This document shows positions 1-11,101 of a DNA stretch of 64,000 nt, in pieces; positions within the stretch are counted from its first letter, which is position 1; each line of letters starts with the position of its first letter. Under the pieces are notes generated by a model. It searched no databases. It was not told the origin of the DNA and worked only from the letters and a program-made list of their open reading frames with translations. A program made the position numbers and the translations under genes. This DNA is from Desulfovibrio sp. ZJ209 (GTDB lineage: Bacteria > Desulfobacterota > Desulfovibrionia > Desulfovibrionales > Desulfovibrionaceae): NCBI RefSeq assembly GCF_011039135.1, contig NZ_JAAKEJ010000001.1, forward strand, positions 558,001 to 622,000. Direction: 5' to 3'.

Positions 1-1
1 G

Positions 2-1348
2 GAATGCGGCGCCCAGAGCCCGCACTGGCGGGGACAGTGCCCCGGCTGCCAGGCCTGGAACACCCTTGTGGCCGAAGCGCGGCCCGCAGCCCCCAAGGGC
101 GGAGCGGCCCCCCGCGGGGGCGCCGGCTCGACGACGCGCCCGCGCGTCCTGCGCGACGTGGCCGACGGCGATCACCGGCCCTTCCCGAGCGGGCTCGACG
201 CGCTGGACAGGGTGCTCGGCAGGGGGCTCGTGCCGGGGGCGTCCATCCTCGTGGGCGGCGAGCCCGGCATCGGCAAGTCGACCCTTTTGCTTCAGGTGGC
301 CGGGGCCGTGGCGGCGCAGGGGCGCCCGGTGCTCTACGCGAGCGGCGAGGAATCCCTCCCGCAGATCAAGGCCCGGGGGGAGCGCCTGGGCCTGCTCGGC
401 CCGCGGCTCCTCGCCATGGCGACTTCGCGGGTGGAGGACGTGGTGGACGCGCTGGAAAGCGCCCCGGAAGCGGAGCGCCCGGCCCTCGCGGTGGTGGATT
501 CCGTCCAGACCCTCACGAGCCTCGAGGCCGAAGGCCTGCCCGGCAACGTGGGCCAGGTACGCGCCGTGGCGACGACCCTGCAGGAGGCCTGCCGCCGCCT
601 CGGCGTGGCGCTCATCCTCGTGGGGCACGTGACCAAGGACGGCGTGCTCGCGGGCCCTCGCCTGCTCGAGCACATGGTGGATACGGTCATCTCCCTCGAG
701 GGCGACCGGCGCCAGATGTTCCGCCTCCTGCGCGTGTTCAAGAACCGCTTTGGCCCCAACGAGGAGCTTTTGGTCTTCCGCATGGGCGGCGGCGGCATGG
801 AGCTCGTGGACGATCCTTCCACCTTTTTCCTCGGCGCGCGCGACCCTGCGCTTTCCGGCACGGCAGTGGTCATGGCCGTGGATGGGCAGCGCCCGCTGGC
901 CGTGGAGGTTCAGGCGCTCGTCGCGCGCACCTTCCTCAGCATCCCGCGCCGCGCGGCGCTCGGCTTTGACGCCAACCGCCTCCACCTTTTGCTCGCCGTG
1001 CTGGAAAAGCGGCTCAAGCTCAATTTCGGCCAGGTGGATATTTACGCCAAGGTGGGCGGGGGCATGCGCCTGCAGGAACCGGGGCTCGACGTCGCCCTCG
1101 TGGCGGCCGTGCTGTCCTCCTATTATGATGTGCCGCTGCCCGAGCGCAGCATCTTTTGGGGCGAGGTGGATCTGAATGGCCAGGTCCGCCCGGTGGCCGC
1201 GCAGGCCATCCGCGTCGCCCAGGCCAAGAGGCTGGGCTTTTCGCCCATCGTGCGCCCGCCTTCCGGTGACGACGGCCGGGAGGACAAGGCGCCCGGCTGC
1301 GTGCGCACCATTGCCGAGTTGCAGCGTCGGCTCTTCAACCGTTCCTGA
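2..1348 (+). CDS. radA: DNA repair protein RadA (5' end outside window)
   Basis: RadA is a RecA-like ATPase and branch-migration helicase that processes recombination intermediates. The reading frame is open from base 2, so the gene starts upstream of the window. The first visible residues are the second half of the N-terminal zinc finger (HWRGQCPGCQAWNT), whose first Cys pair lies partly outside. Further on are Walker A GEPGIGKST, the RadA-specific KNRFG motif (in FKNRFGPNEE) and a Lon-protease-like C-terminal domain rich in DVALVAAVLSS-type sequence. An internal ATG at 68 would remove the zinc finger and is not the start. The CYTH gene follows after 9 bases, so they are probably co-transcribed. 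The family assignment is secure. Confidence 0.96.
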   Translation, partial: ECGAQSPHWRGQCPGCQAWNTLVAEARPAAPKGGAAPRGGAGSTTRPRVLRDVADGDHRPFPSGLDALDRVLGRGLVPGASILVGGEPGIGKSTLLLQVAGAVAAQGRPVLYASGEESLPQIKARGERLGLLGPRLLAMATSRVEDVVDALESAPEAERPALAVVDSVQTLTSLEAEGLPGNVGQVRAVATTLQEACRRLGVALILVGHVTKDGVLAGPRLLEHMVDTVISLEGDRRQMFRLLRVFKNRFGPNEELLVFRMGGGGMELVDDPSTFFLGARDPALSGTAVVMAVDGQRPLAVEVQALVARTFLSIPRRAALGFDANRLHLLLAVLEKRLKLNFGQVDIYAKVGGGMRLQEPGLDVALVAAVLSSYYDVPLPERSIFWGEVDLNGQVRPVAAQAIRVAQAKRLGFSPIVRPPSGDDGREDKAPGCVRTIAELQRRLFNRS

Positions 1349-1357
1349 AAGGCGGGC

Positions 1358-2002
1358 ATGATGGCTCTTGAGATCGAACGCAAATATCTTGGCGTGGATT
1401 TTGACGAGCTTCGGCGCGCCCTTGCCGAAGCGGGCGCGGAAGACCTGGGCGCGCATTTCGAGGCCAACGTGGTCATGGACACGCCGGACCTGAGCCTCTG
1501 GACCTCGCGGCGCCTTTTGCGCGTGCGCAGCCAGGAATGGCCGGAGCGGACGCGCCATGTGCTCACCCTCAAGCTCCCGATCGCCAACCCCGCCAAAGGC
1601 TTCAAGGCTCGCGAGGAGCGCGAGCTTGAGGTGGAGAGCGCCGCGGTCATGCAGGGGGTGCTTGCGGGCCTCGGCTTCACGGAAAGCGCCCGGTATGAAA
1701 AAGTGCGTTCCGTCTGGCGCCTGGCCGCGAAAGATGGGGGCGCCGTCCTCGTCGAGCTGGACGAGCTCCCCTTTTGCCGTGTCGTTGAAGTGGAGGGTTC
1801 GCCGGAGGCTCTTGAGGCCGTTGCGCGCCGCCTCGGCCTTGACAAACACGAAATCAGCACCAAAAGTTATCATGCGCTCCATCAGGAATGGCGGAGCGCG
1901 CAGGGCTTGCCGCCGGAACGCTCCTTTGTGTTCGGGCCCGAAGAACGGCGCCGTTTGCGGCGGCAACTGGGCCTCCCCGACGGGGCGGTCGCCTGTTCCT
2001 GA
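1358..2002 (+). CDS. CYTH-domain protein (triphosphatase/adenylate cyclase fold)
   Basis: The protein has 214 residues. The N-terminal EIERKY is the ExExK signature of the CYTH (CyaB-thiamine triphosphatase) superfamily, whose members bind triphosphate substrates in a charged beta tunnel with divalent metal. Further alternating Arg/Lys/Glu strands (RRLLRVRSQ, HVLTLKLP, EERELEVE) fit the tunnel, and VLVELDELPF matches a late acidic strand. Members hydrolyse inorganic triphosphate or thiamine triphosphate, or cyclise ATP (class IV cyclase). The sequence alone does not say which. ATG codons at 1358 and 1361 are adjacent; either could be used. The gene sits 9 bases after radA and 30 bases before clpS, probably in one transcript. 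Confidence 0.85.
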   Translation: MMALEIERKYLGVDFDELRRALAEAGAEDLGAHFEANVVMDTPDLSLWTSRRLLRVRSQEWPERTRHVLTLKLPIANPAKGFKAREERELEVESAAVMQGVLAGLGFTESARYEKVRSVWRLAAKDGGAVLVELDELPFCRVVEVEGSPEALEAVARRLGLDKHEISTKSYHALHQEWRSAQGLPPERSFVFGPEERRRLRRQLGLPDGAVACS

Positions 2003-2032
2003 AATCTTGCGGCTCTCCGGGAGAAATCGCGC

Positions 2033-2350
2033 ATGCCGTCCTACGCATCAGCAGGGGTGGATACCGAGCGCCCCACACGGCTGGAAAAAGAAGTGCGGGA
2101 GCCCGCGCGTTACCGCGTGCTCCTGCATAACGACGATTACACGAGCATGGACTTCGTGGTGGGCATCCTGCGCAGCATCTTTCGCAGGACGCTGGAGGAC
2201 GCCACAGCCATCATGCTCGATGTGCACCAGCATGGCGTCGGCCAATGCGGTGTCTATACGCGCGAAGTGGCGGAAACCAAGGTGAGCCAGGTGCACAAGG
2301 CTGCGCGCCAGGCTGGCTTTCCGCTCAGGTGCAGCCTCGAAAAGTTGTGA
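2033..2350 (+). CDS. clpS: ATP-dependent Clp protease adaptor ClpS
   Basis: ClpS recognises proteins with N-degron residues (Leu, Phe, Tyr, Trp) and delivers them to ClpAP. The 105-residue product has the expected size and the signature LHNDDYTSMDFVV, where the Asn-Asp pair and the following hydrophobic residues line the N-degron pocket. The central VHQHGVGQCGVYTREVAETK matches the ClpS core. The first ~20 residues are the variable tail that enters ClpA. The start ATG at 2033 has a purine-rich cgggag upstream. It is directly followed by clpA and then aat, giving adaptor, unfoldase and N-degron-forming transferase together. Confidence 0.95.
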   Translation: MPSYASAGVDTERPTRLEKEVREPARYRVLLHNDDYTSMDFVVGILRSIFRRTLEDATAIMLDVHQHGVGQCGVYTREVAETKVSQVHKAARQAGFPLRCSLEKL

Positions 2351-2405
2351 CGGACCGCCGCAGGCGCGGCGGGTAGTGGGGGCCAGCCGCCCCCGTGGAG
2401 TGTCT

Positions 2406-4694
2406 ATGCTGAGCAAAAGCGTGCAGGAGGTCCTTCGGGACGCCGTCATGGAAGTGCAGCGCCGCGGCCACGACATGCTGACCGTGGAGCACCTTCTTTT
2501 CTCGCTGACCAAGAACACCAAGGGCCGGATCATCCTCGAGGGCAGCGGCGCGGGCGTGGGCCTGCTCCGTGAGCAGCTGGAGGGCTTTTTCCGCTCCGAA
2601 ATGGAATCCGCCCCGCAGGCCGGGGATTACCGCATCGCCCAGACCGAGGGCGTGCAGCGGGTGCTCGAGCGCGCGCTCGGGCATGTGCGTTCCTCGGGGC
2701 GCGCCGCCGTGGAAATGGGCGACCTGCTCATCGCCATCATGGACGAGGAGGAGAGCTATGCCCGCTATTTCTTGCGCAAGCAGGGCGTGAACCGCCTCGA
2801 CGTGCTGACCTTCATCTCGCACGGCATGGAGCGCGAAGGCGGGGAGCGCAAGTGCGAGGAAGGCGCCAAGGGCGAAAAGGACCCGCTCGCCGAATTTACC
2901 GTCGACCTCACGGCCAAGGCCCGCGAAGGCAAGATCGACCCGCTGGTGGGCCGCGCCCAGGAGCTTGACCGCGCCATCGAGATCCTTTGCCGGCGCCGCA
3001 AGAACAATCCTCTCTTCGTGGGCGAGGCCGGCGTGGGCAAGACCGCCATGGCCGAAGGCCTCGCCCTGCGTATCGCCGAGGGCAAGGTGCCGGAGCTCTT
3101 CGCAAAAACGCGCATCTTCGCCCTCAACATGGGCCTGCTCGTGGCGGGCACGCGCTACCGCGGCGATTTCGAGGCGCGCATCAAGGGCATCGTGGAAGCC
3201 TTCAAGAACATGCCCGACGCCATCCTGTTCATCGACGAGATCCACACCCTCGTGGGCGCCGGCGAGACCTCGGGCGGCTCGCTGGACGCGGCCAACATGC
3301 TCAAGCCCGCGCTCGCCAACGGCGAGATCCGCTGCATCGGCTCCACCACCTACGAGGAATACCGCAAGCATTTCGAGAAGGACCGCGCGCTCGCCCGCCG
3401 CTTCCAGCGCATCGACCTGCGCGAGCCCAGCGTGGAGGAATGCTTCGCCATCCTGCAGGGGCTGGAGGGCCGCTACGCCGAGCATCACGGCGTCCGCTAC
3501 ACGCCCACCGTGCTCCGGGCCATGGCCGACCTTTCAGCGCGCCATGTGCGTGACCGCCTGCTGCCGGACAAGGCCATCGACGTGATGGACGAATGCGGCG
3601 CCGCCGTGCGCCTGCGCCGCGAGGCTGAAGTGGGGGAAAATCCGCGCCCGGCCGTGACCGTCGCCGACGTGGAGCGCATCGTGGCCCGCATGGCCGGGGT
3701 GCCGCCACGCACGGTCTCGGGCAGCGAACGCGGGCGCCTCGCCCACCTCGAGCGCGACCTCAAGCGCCGTGTCTTCGGGCAGGACGAGGCCATCGAGCTC
3801 ACGGTACGCGCCATCCTGCGCGCCCGCGCGGGCCTGAGCCGCGAGCGGCGCCCCTCGGGCTCCTTCCTCTTCTACGGGCCCACGGGCGTGGGCAAGACGG
3901 AGGTGGCCCGCAGCCTCGCCGAGATCCTCGGGGTGGAGTTCCTGCGCTTCGACATGAGCGAATACATGGAAAAGCACTCGGTCTCGCGGCTCATCGGCTC
4001 GCCTCCGGGCTATGTGGGCTATGACGAGGGCGGCCAGCTCACCGAGGCCGTGCGCAAGGCGCCGTATTCCGTCATCCTGCTGGACGAGGTGGAAAAGGCG
4101 CACCCGGACATCTTTAATGTGTTACTTCAAGTCATGGATTATGGCACGCTGACTGACAATTCCGGCCGCAAGACGGATTTCTCCAACGCCATCATCATCA
4201 TGACCTCCAATGCCGGGGCCTTCGAGATGTCCGGATCGCCCATCGGCTTTGGCGAGGCCGCGCCCACGGACGCGGCGCGCAAGGGCCTCAAGGCCGTGGA
4301 GCGCCTCTTCGCGCCGGAATTCCGCAACCGGCTCGACGCCATGGTGCCCTTCCACAGCCTGACCCAGCCCATGATGCTCCGCATCGTGGACAAGTTCCTG
4401 GACGAGATCCGGGCAACGCTCACCGAGCGCAAGGTGGAGCTGCGCGTTTCCGAGCCGGCGCGCCAGTGGCTGGCGGAGCACGGCTTTGACCCGGCCATGG
4501 GCGCGCGGCCGCTGCGGCGCCTCTTGCGCAACCAGCTGGAGGACAAGCTGGCGACGGAACTGCTCTTCGGCTTCCTGAAGAAGGGCGGCGTGGTCAAGCT
4601 CGGCCTCAAGGACGACGCGCTCACGCTGGCTCCCCGCGCGCCCGCCGGCAAGCGCCGCGAGAAGGCCCCGGCCACGGCCGCCCCGGCTGTCTAG
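2406..4694 (+). CDS. clpA: ATP-dependent Clp protease ATP-binding subunit ClpA
   Basis: ClpA is the AAA+ unfoldase that partners ClpP in the cytoplasm. The product is 762 residues when started at the ATG at 2406 (MLSKSVQEVL); an in-frame GTG at 2376 would add ten residues but precedes no better ribosome site. An N-terminal Clp_N repeat domain (about 1-150) is followed by AAA module 1 (GEAGVGKTAMAEGL, FIDEIHTLVGAG) and module 2 (GPTGVGKTEVARSL, LLDEVEKAHPD). There is no long ClpB-type middle coiled coil. The loop SPIGFGEA holds the IGF ClpP-docking tripeptide. The C-terminus is Ala/Pro/Lys-rich and variable. It lies between clpS and aat. Confidence 0.96.
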   Translation: MLSKSVQEVLRDAVMEVQRRGHDMLTVEHLLFSLTKNTKGRIILEGSGAGVGLLREQLEGFFRSEMESAPQAGDYRIAQTEGVQRVLERALGHVRSSGRAAVEMGDLLIAIMDEEESYARYFLRKQGVNRLDVLTFISHGMEREGGERKCEEGAKGEKDPLAEFTVDLTAKAREGKIDPLVGRAQELDRAIEILCRRRKNNPLFVGEAGVGKTAMAEGLALRIAEGKVPELFAKTRIFALNMGLLVAGTRYRGDFEARIKGIVEAFKNMPDAILFIDEIHTLVGAGETSGGSLDAANMLKPALANGEIRCIGSTTYEEYRKHFEKDRALARRFQRIDLREPSVEECFAILQGLEGRYAEHHGVRYTPTVLRAMADLSARHVRDRLLPDKAIDVMDECGAAVRLRREAEVGENPRPAVTVADVERIVARMAGVPPRTVSGSERGRLAHLERDLKRRVFGQDEAIELTVRAILRARAGLSRERRPSGSFLFYGPTGVGKTEVARSLAEILGVEFLRFDMSEYMEKHSVSRLIGSPPGYVGYDEGGQLTEAVRKAPYSVILLDEVEKAHPDIFNVLLQVMDYGTLTDNSGRKTDFSNAIIIMTSNAGAFEMSGSPIGFGEAAPTDAARKGLKAVERLFAPEFRNRLDAMVPFHSLTQPMMLRIVDKFLDEIRATLTERKVELRVSEPARQWLAEHGFDPAMGARPLRRLLRNQLEDKLATELLFGFLKKGGVVKLGLKDDALTLAPRAPAGKRREKAPATAAPAV

Positions 4695-4715
4695 ATCCTG
4701 ACGGGAGAGGCTGCC

Positions 4716-5504
4716 ATGTTGGCCATGTTTTCCCGGCTGGCAGCCCGCTTTCCCGACCCGGCAAACGCACCGGCCGACGCGCCCCTCTGCATGGGGGGCG
4801 ATCTCGGGCCGGTGCGTTTGCTTGCGGCCTACAGCCTTGGGATCTTTCCCTGGTACGGGCCGGGGCTGCCGCTGCTCTGGTGGTCGCCGGACCCGCGCTG
4901 CGTGCTGCCGCTGGAGGACTTCCACCTGCCGAGGCGCAGCGCCCGCACCATGCGGGCCTCGCCCTTCACGCTCACGCTCGACGCGGCCTTCGGCCGGGTC
5001 ATCAGCGCCTGCGCCGCTCCCCGTTCAGGCCCGGAGCCGCCGGGCACGTGGATCACGCCCGAGATGCTGACCGCCTATGAGCGGCTGCATTCCTACGGCT
5101 ATGCCCATTCGGTGGAGGCGTGGCGCGACGGCAGGCTGGTGGGCGGGCTCTACGGCGTGGCCCTGGGGCGGGCCTTTTTCGGCGAGTCCATGTTCCATAC
5201 GGAGCCGGAGGCCTCGCGCGCGGCGCTGGCCGGCCTCGTGGCGCTCCTCAGGCGGCGCGGCGCCACCCTGCTGGACTGCCAGCAGGCCACGCCGCATATG
5301 GTGCGCATGGGTGCCAAGCTCCTGCCGCGCAACGAATTTTTGCGGCAGCTTTCGGCCGCGCTGGCGTCCGAAAACGGGGCGCCAGCCCCGCCGCAGGATG
5401 ACAGTGAGCCCCGCTTCTGCCCGTGGGAGCCCTGGCGCGAGCGCTATGTGTTCGTGGGCCCCTGCGGGGACACCTCGCCCTCGGTCTGGAAAGAGAGGTC
5501 ATAA
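4716..5504 (+). CDS. aat: Leucyl/phenylalanyl-tRNA-protein transferase
   Basis: Aat transfers Leu or Phe from aminoacyl-tRNA to proteins with N-terminal Arg or Lys, creating the N-degron read by ClpS-ClpAP. The 262-residue protein shows the family signature GIFPWY, then LLWWSPDPRCVLP, and the catalytic GNAT-like core with FFGESMFH and LLDCQQATPHMVRMGA. The start at 4716 (MLAMFSR) follows clpA by 21 bases; ATG 4725 is an alternative. The C-terminal 60 bases overlap a convergent gene on the other strand. A longer C-terminal tail than the Escherichia coli protein is visible. The position directly after clpS-clpA strongly supports the function. Confidence 0.95.
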   Translation: MLAMFSRLAARFPDPANAPADAPLCMGGDLGPVRLLAAYSLGIFPWYGPGLPLLWWSPDPRCVLPLEDFHLPRRSARTMRASPFTLTLDAAFGRVISACAAPRSGPEPPGTWITPEMLTAYERLHSYGYAHSVEAWRDGRLVGGLYGVALGRAFFGESMFHTEPEASRAALAGLVALLRRRGATLLDCQQATPHMVRMGAKLLPRNEFLRQLSAALASENGAPAPPQDDSEPRFCPWEPWRERYVFVGPCGDTSPSVWKERS

Positions 5505-5959
5505 AAGGCGCGCGCGGCAAAGGGCAGGTCATAGCCCGGGGCCGCGTCAAAGTGGATGAAGCCGGTCTCGCCGCCCTCGGGTATTTCGCCGAGCGGCCCC
5601 ACGCCCAAGGGCACGGGAAGGTCCAGCGGGCAGATGACGAGCTTTTCGATCCTGTCGGCGTAGCGCTTTTGCAGCCATGCGGCCAGGGCCTCGCTTTCTT
5701 CGGCGGTGAAGGCCTCGAGCAGGCAGGCGAGGGCACGGTCCTCGGTGGCGCCTTCGAGGAGCGCCGCCGGCATGGCCGGGTCTGGCGCGGCCACGAGGCC
5801 CTTGCCGCGCAGGGCGGCGAGCTCCTCTTCGGTGGCGCCGTGGCGGATGATGTGCGTTTCCACATGGCGCTTGCCGCGAAAGGCCTTCAGCGTGGCGCCG
5901 AGCACATAGATCCTGTCGCAAAGGGGCTTTCCCGGCGCGTCTAGGCGCAAAATTTCCAT
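5444..5959 (-). CDS. Conserved hypothetical protein convergent with aat
   Basis: I do not recognise a family. The 171-residue acidic protein begins MEILRLDAPGKPLCDRIYVLG and contains hydrophobic strands (KLVICPLDLPVPLG) and a C-terminal YDLPFAARAFYDLSF. No membrane segment, signal peptide or cysteine cluster is seen. The start is preceded on its strand by gggga at a suitable distance. Its last 61 bases run into the 3' end of aat, so the two transcripts converge and overlap. Good codon periodicity on this strand and a purine-rich start site support it as real; the opposite strand in this stretch has only a weaker frame. Confidence 0.6.
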   Translation of the reverse strand: MEILRLDAPGKPLCDRIYVLGATLKAFRGKRHVETHIIRHGATEEELAALRGKGLVAAPDPAMPAALLEGATEDRALACLLEAFTAEESEALAAWLQKRYADRIEKLVICPLDLPVPLGVGPLGEIPEGGETGFIHFDAAPGYDLPFAARAFYDLSFQTEGEVSPQGPTNT

Positions 5960-6026
5960 AGCGTCCCCGCGGTTTGCGGCCTTGCGGCCGAGATTCGGAT
6001 GAGTTGGGCACAGCCGGAGGGCTCAC

Positions 6027-8096
<2,070 letters not shown>

Positions 8097-8106
8097 AAAG
8101 GTACCC

Positions 8107-10251
8107 ATGACGGACGACACCCGGCCCCCCGCTAACGAACCCCGGCAGCCCGAAAAGGGGGACGCCGCCCCGCCGGAACCCGTGCTCCGGCGCGCGCGCT
8201 TTCTCGCCTCCGAGCTCGCGCGCCACAACCATCTGTACCATACGCTGGACGCGCCGGAAATCAGCGACGACGCCTATGACGCGCTCTATAACGAGCTCGC
8301 GGAGCTGGAGCGTCGCTGGCCCGGGATTACCGGCGCAGATTCGCCCACGGCCAAGGTGGGCGGCAAGTTGCTGGACGGCCTTGCCAAGGAGCGCCACCGC
8401 CAGCGCATGTACGGGCTCGACAATGTGTTTTCCGCCGAGGAATGGCGCGACTTCGCCGAGCGCATGCGCCGCGCCTGGGACGAGGCCCTCAACGGCCCGC
8501 TGCCGCTGGACTTCTGGTGCGACCCCAAGCTCGATGGCCTCGCCGTGGAGCTCGTCTATGAAAACGGGCGCCTCGTGCGCGCCCTGACCCGGGGCGACGG
8601 CGAGACGGGCGAGGTCGTCACCGAGGCAGTACGTACCATGGCGAGCGTGCCGCAGGCGCTGGCCGGGGAGGGCGTGGCACCAGCGCTTCTGGAAGTGCGG
8701 GGCGAGGCCGTCATGTTCCGCGAGGATTTTGACCGGCTCAACGCAAGGCAGGAAGCGCTCGGCCTCAAGACCTTCGCCAACCCGCGCAACGTCGCAGCGG
8801 GCAGCCTGCGGCAGCTCGATCTTTCCGTCACCGAATCCCGGCCCCTGCGCTTTCTCGCCTACAGCTTGGGCTCGACGGAGTGGGGCGCGTGTGCCCCCTG
8901 CCGCACGCAGAGCGAGCTCATGGCCCGGCTCACGGCCTGGGGTTTCCTCACGCCGCCCGACGGGCGCCTTTGCGCCGGCCTCGAACAGGTGGTGGACTAT
9001 GCGGAATGGGTGCGCGCCCATCGCACGGACTTCCCCATGGAGATCGACGGCGCCGTGGCCAAGCTCGACCTTTTGGAGGGCCAGCGGGTGCTCGGCTTCA
9101 CGGCCCGGGCGCCGCGCTTTGCCGTGGCCTTCAAGTTCCCGGCCATCCAGGCCGAGACCAAGTTGCTCGCCATCGAGATTCAGGTGGGCAGGACGGGCGC
9201 GCTCACCCCTGTGGCCATATTGGAGCCCGTAGCCGTGGGCGGGGTGATGGTTTCCCGCGCGACCCTGCACAATGAGGACGAGATCCATGCCCGTGACGTG
9301 CGCGTGGGGGACACGGTCATCGTGCAGCGCGCCGGCGATGTCATCCCGGAAGTTGTGGGCTCTGTGCCCGCCAAGCGGCCGCCCGGCACGGAGCCCTTCC
9401 ATTTTCCGCACAAGTGCCCTGCCTGCGGGCAGCCCGTGCACCGCGAGCCCGACGAGGCGGCGTGGCGCTGTGACAACCTCGCCTGCCCGGCCAGGCGCCT
9501 GCGCGCCATCACGCACTTTGTCTCCAAGGCAGGGCTTGACATCCAGGGCGTGGGCCAAAAGTGGGTGGAACAACTGGTACAGGCCGGGCGGGTGCAGTCC
9601 CCGGCGGATCTCTTCACCCTGAACGAGGCCGCCCTCCTCGGGTTTGACCGCATGGGCGAGACCCTTGCGCGAAAATTCCTCGCCGCGCTGGACACGGCGC
9701 GGACAACGGCCAGTCTTGCGCGCCTCATTTGCGCGCTTGGCATCCGCCATGTGGGCGAGCAGACCGCGCGCATGCTTGCAACGCGCTTCCGCGATTTGGA
9801 CGAACTTGCGGCCGCTTCCACCGACACCCTCCTGGAGCTCCCCGATGTGGGGCCGGAAGTGGCGGCGTCCATCAGGTATTTTTTTGAGACCCCGGCCAAC
9901 CGCATCGTGATCGAGCGCCTGCGCGAGCTCGGCCTGTGGCCGGTGTCGGCCGGGGCTGCCCTCGCTGAGCCAGCCGCGAAAAAGGAAACGCCACTTTCCG
10001 GCAAGACCATCCTGTTCACCGGCACCATCTTCCTGCCGCGGGGCCGCGCGCAGGCGCTGGCCGAGGCCGCCGGCGCCATCCCCGTAAGCTCGGTGAGCAA
10101 AAAGCTCGACTATCTCGTTGCCGGCGAAAAGCCGGGCAGCAAGCTCGCCAAGGCCGAGTCCCTCGGCATCACCGTGCTCGACGGCGAGGCTTTTCGGCGG
10201 CTTTTGGCCGAATCAGGGATAAAAATTCCCGAGGAAGAACTTAAAGAATAA
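8107..10251 (+). CDS. ligA: NAD-dependent DNA ligase LigA
   Basis: LigA seals DNA nicks using NAD+. The 714-residue protein shows an N-terminal Ia domain (ARHNHLYHTLDAPEISDDAYD), the adenylation motif CDPKLDGLAVEL with the active-site Lys, an OB fold, a four-Cys zinc finger (CPACGQPV and CDNLACPARR), helix-hairpin-helix repeats and a C-terminal BRCT domain (LSGKTILFTGTI onwards). I chose ATG 8107 because gtgaaaaggtaccc with an upstream ggag precedes it; an upstream in-frame frame from 8026 lies inside uvrB and is a run-through. Coupled to uvrB by position. Confidence 0.97.
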   Translation: MTDDTRPPANEPRQPEKGDAAPPEPVLRRARFLASELARHNHLYHTLDAPEISDDAYDALYNELAELERRWPGITGADSPTAKVGGKLLDGLAKERHRQRMYGLDNVFSAEEWRDFAERMRRAWDEALNGPLPLDFWCDPKLDGLAVELVYENGRLVRALTRGDGETGEVVTEAVRTMASVPQALAGEGVAPALLEVRGEAVMFREDFDRLNARQEALGLKTFANPRNVAAGSLRQLDLSVTESRPLRFLAYSLGSTEWGACAPCRTQSELMARLTAWGFLTPPDGRLCAGLEQVVDYAEWVRAHRTDFPMEIDGAVAKLDLLEGQRVLGFTARAPRFAVAFKFPAIQAETKLLAIEIQVGRTGALTPVAILEPVAVGGVMVSRATLHNEDEIHARDVRVGDTVIVQRAGDVIPEVVGSVPAKRPPGTEPFHFPHKCPACGQPVHREPDEAAWRCDNLACPARRLRAITHFVSKAGLDIQGVGQKWVEQLVQAGRVQSPADLFTLNEAALLGFDRMGETLARKFLAALDTARTTASLARLICALGIRHVGEQTARMLATRFRDLDELAAASTDTLLELPDVGPEVAASIRYFFETPANRIVIERLRELGLWPVSAGAALAEPAAKKETPLSGKTILFTGTIFLPRGRAQALAEAAGAIPVSSVSKKLDYLVAGEKPGSKLAKAESLGITVLDGEAFRRLLAESGIKIPEEELKE

Positions 10252-10291
10252 CATGAAATAGTGGAAATTTACTCAAGGAGTCCGCTGAGAT

Positions 10292-11101
10292 ATGCAGGAA
10301 AAGACGTGCATCATCATTGTGGGGGCTGCCGGCCGCATGGGCAGGACCATCCGCCGCCTTGCGGAGGATGCAGGGGATTTCGTCATCGCGGGCCTTGTGG
10401 ACCGGGAGGAAAGCCTCGCCGGCCTTGAGGCGGGCGGCGTGCCCGTGAGCGCAAGCCTCGAGGCTCTTGGCGCGCAGGCTGCCGAGGCCGTTGCCATCGA
10501 CTTCACCGCGCCGGACGCGAGCATGGCGACGGCGGCCATGGCGGCCGTTCTCGGCGTGCCGCTCGTCATCGGCACCACCGGCTTCAGCGGGGCGCAAAAG
10601 GCGCAGTTGCGGGAGCTCGCCCAAAAAACGCCGCTCTTCTGGTCGGCCAACATGAGCGTGGGCATCAATGTGCTCATGCGGCTTTTGCCCGAGCTCGCGC
10701 GCGCCCTCGGGCCGGCCTATGACATGGAAATGGTGGAGATCCACCATGGGCGCAAGAAGGACGCCCCCAGCGGCACGGCCCTGGCGCTCGGCGAAAAGCT
10801 TGCGGAGGCCCGCGGCTGGGAGCTCCCTGAGGTGCGCTGCTCCGCCCGTGACGGCATCATCGGCGCGCGCCCGCAAAAGGAGATCGGCATCCAGGCCATG
10901 CGCGGCGGGGATGTGGTGGGCGTCCACACCGTGTATTTTCTCGGGCCCGGCGAGCGCATCGAGGTAACGCATGAGGCCCACTCCCGCGAGAATTTCGCCG
11001 GCGGCGCCCTGCGCGCGGCCCGCTGGCTCTCGGGCCGCAAGCCGGGCAGGCTCTACTCCATGGAAGACACCTTTGACCTGCAGGGCGATGGGCAGCGCTA
11101 A
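10292..11101 (+). CDS. dapB: 4-hydroxy-tetrahydrodipicolinate reductase
   Basis: DapB reduces 4-hydroxy-tetrahydrodipicolinate with NAD(P)H in the diaminopimelate/lysine pathway. The 269-residue product has the Rossmann loop VGAAGRMGRTI near the N-terminus, the substrate-binding and catalytic segment EIHHGRKKDAPSGTA with the active His pair and Lys, and GERIEVTHEAHSRENFAGGA near the C-terminus. aaggag lies about 11 bases before the ATG. Its last 14 bases overlap the start of the next gene, a uracil-DNA glycosylase-like protein, indicating translational coupling. Confidence 0.96.
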   Translation: MQEKTCIIIVGAAGRMGRTIRRLAEDAGDFVIAGLVDREESLAGLEAGGVPVSASLEALGAQAAEAVAIDFTAPDASMATAAMAAVLGVPLVIGTTGFSGAQKAQLRELAQKTPLFWSANMSVGINVLMRLLPELARALGPAYDMEMVEIHHGRKKDAPSGTALALGEKLAEARGWELPEVRCSARDGIIGARPQKEIGIQAMRGGDVVGVHTVYFLGPGERIEVTHEAHSRENFAGGALRAARWLSGRKPGRLYSMEDTFDLQGDGQR

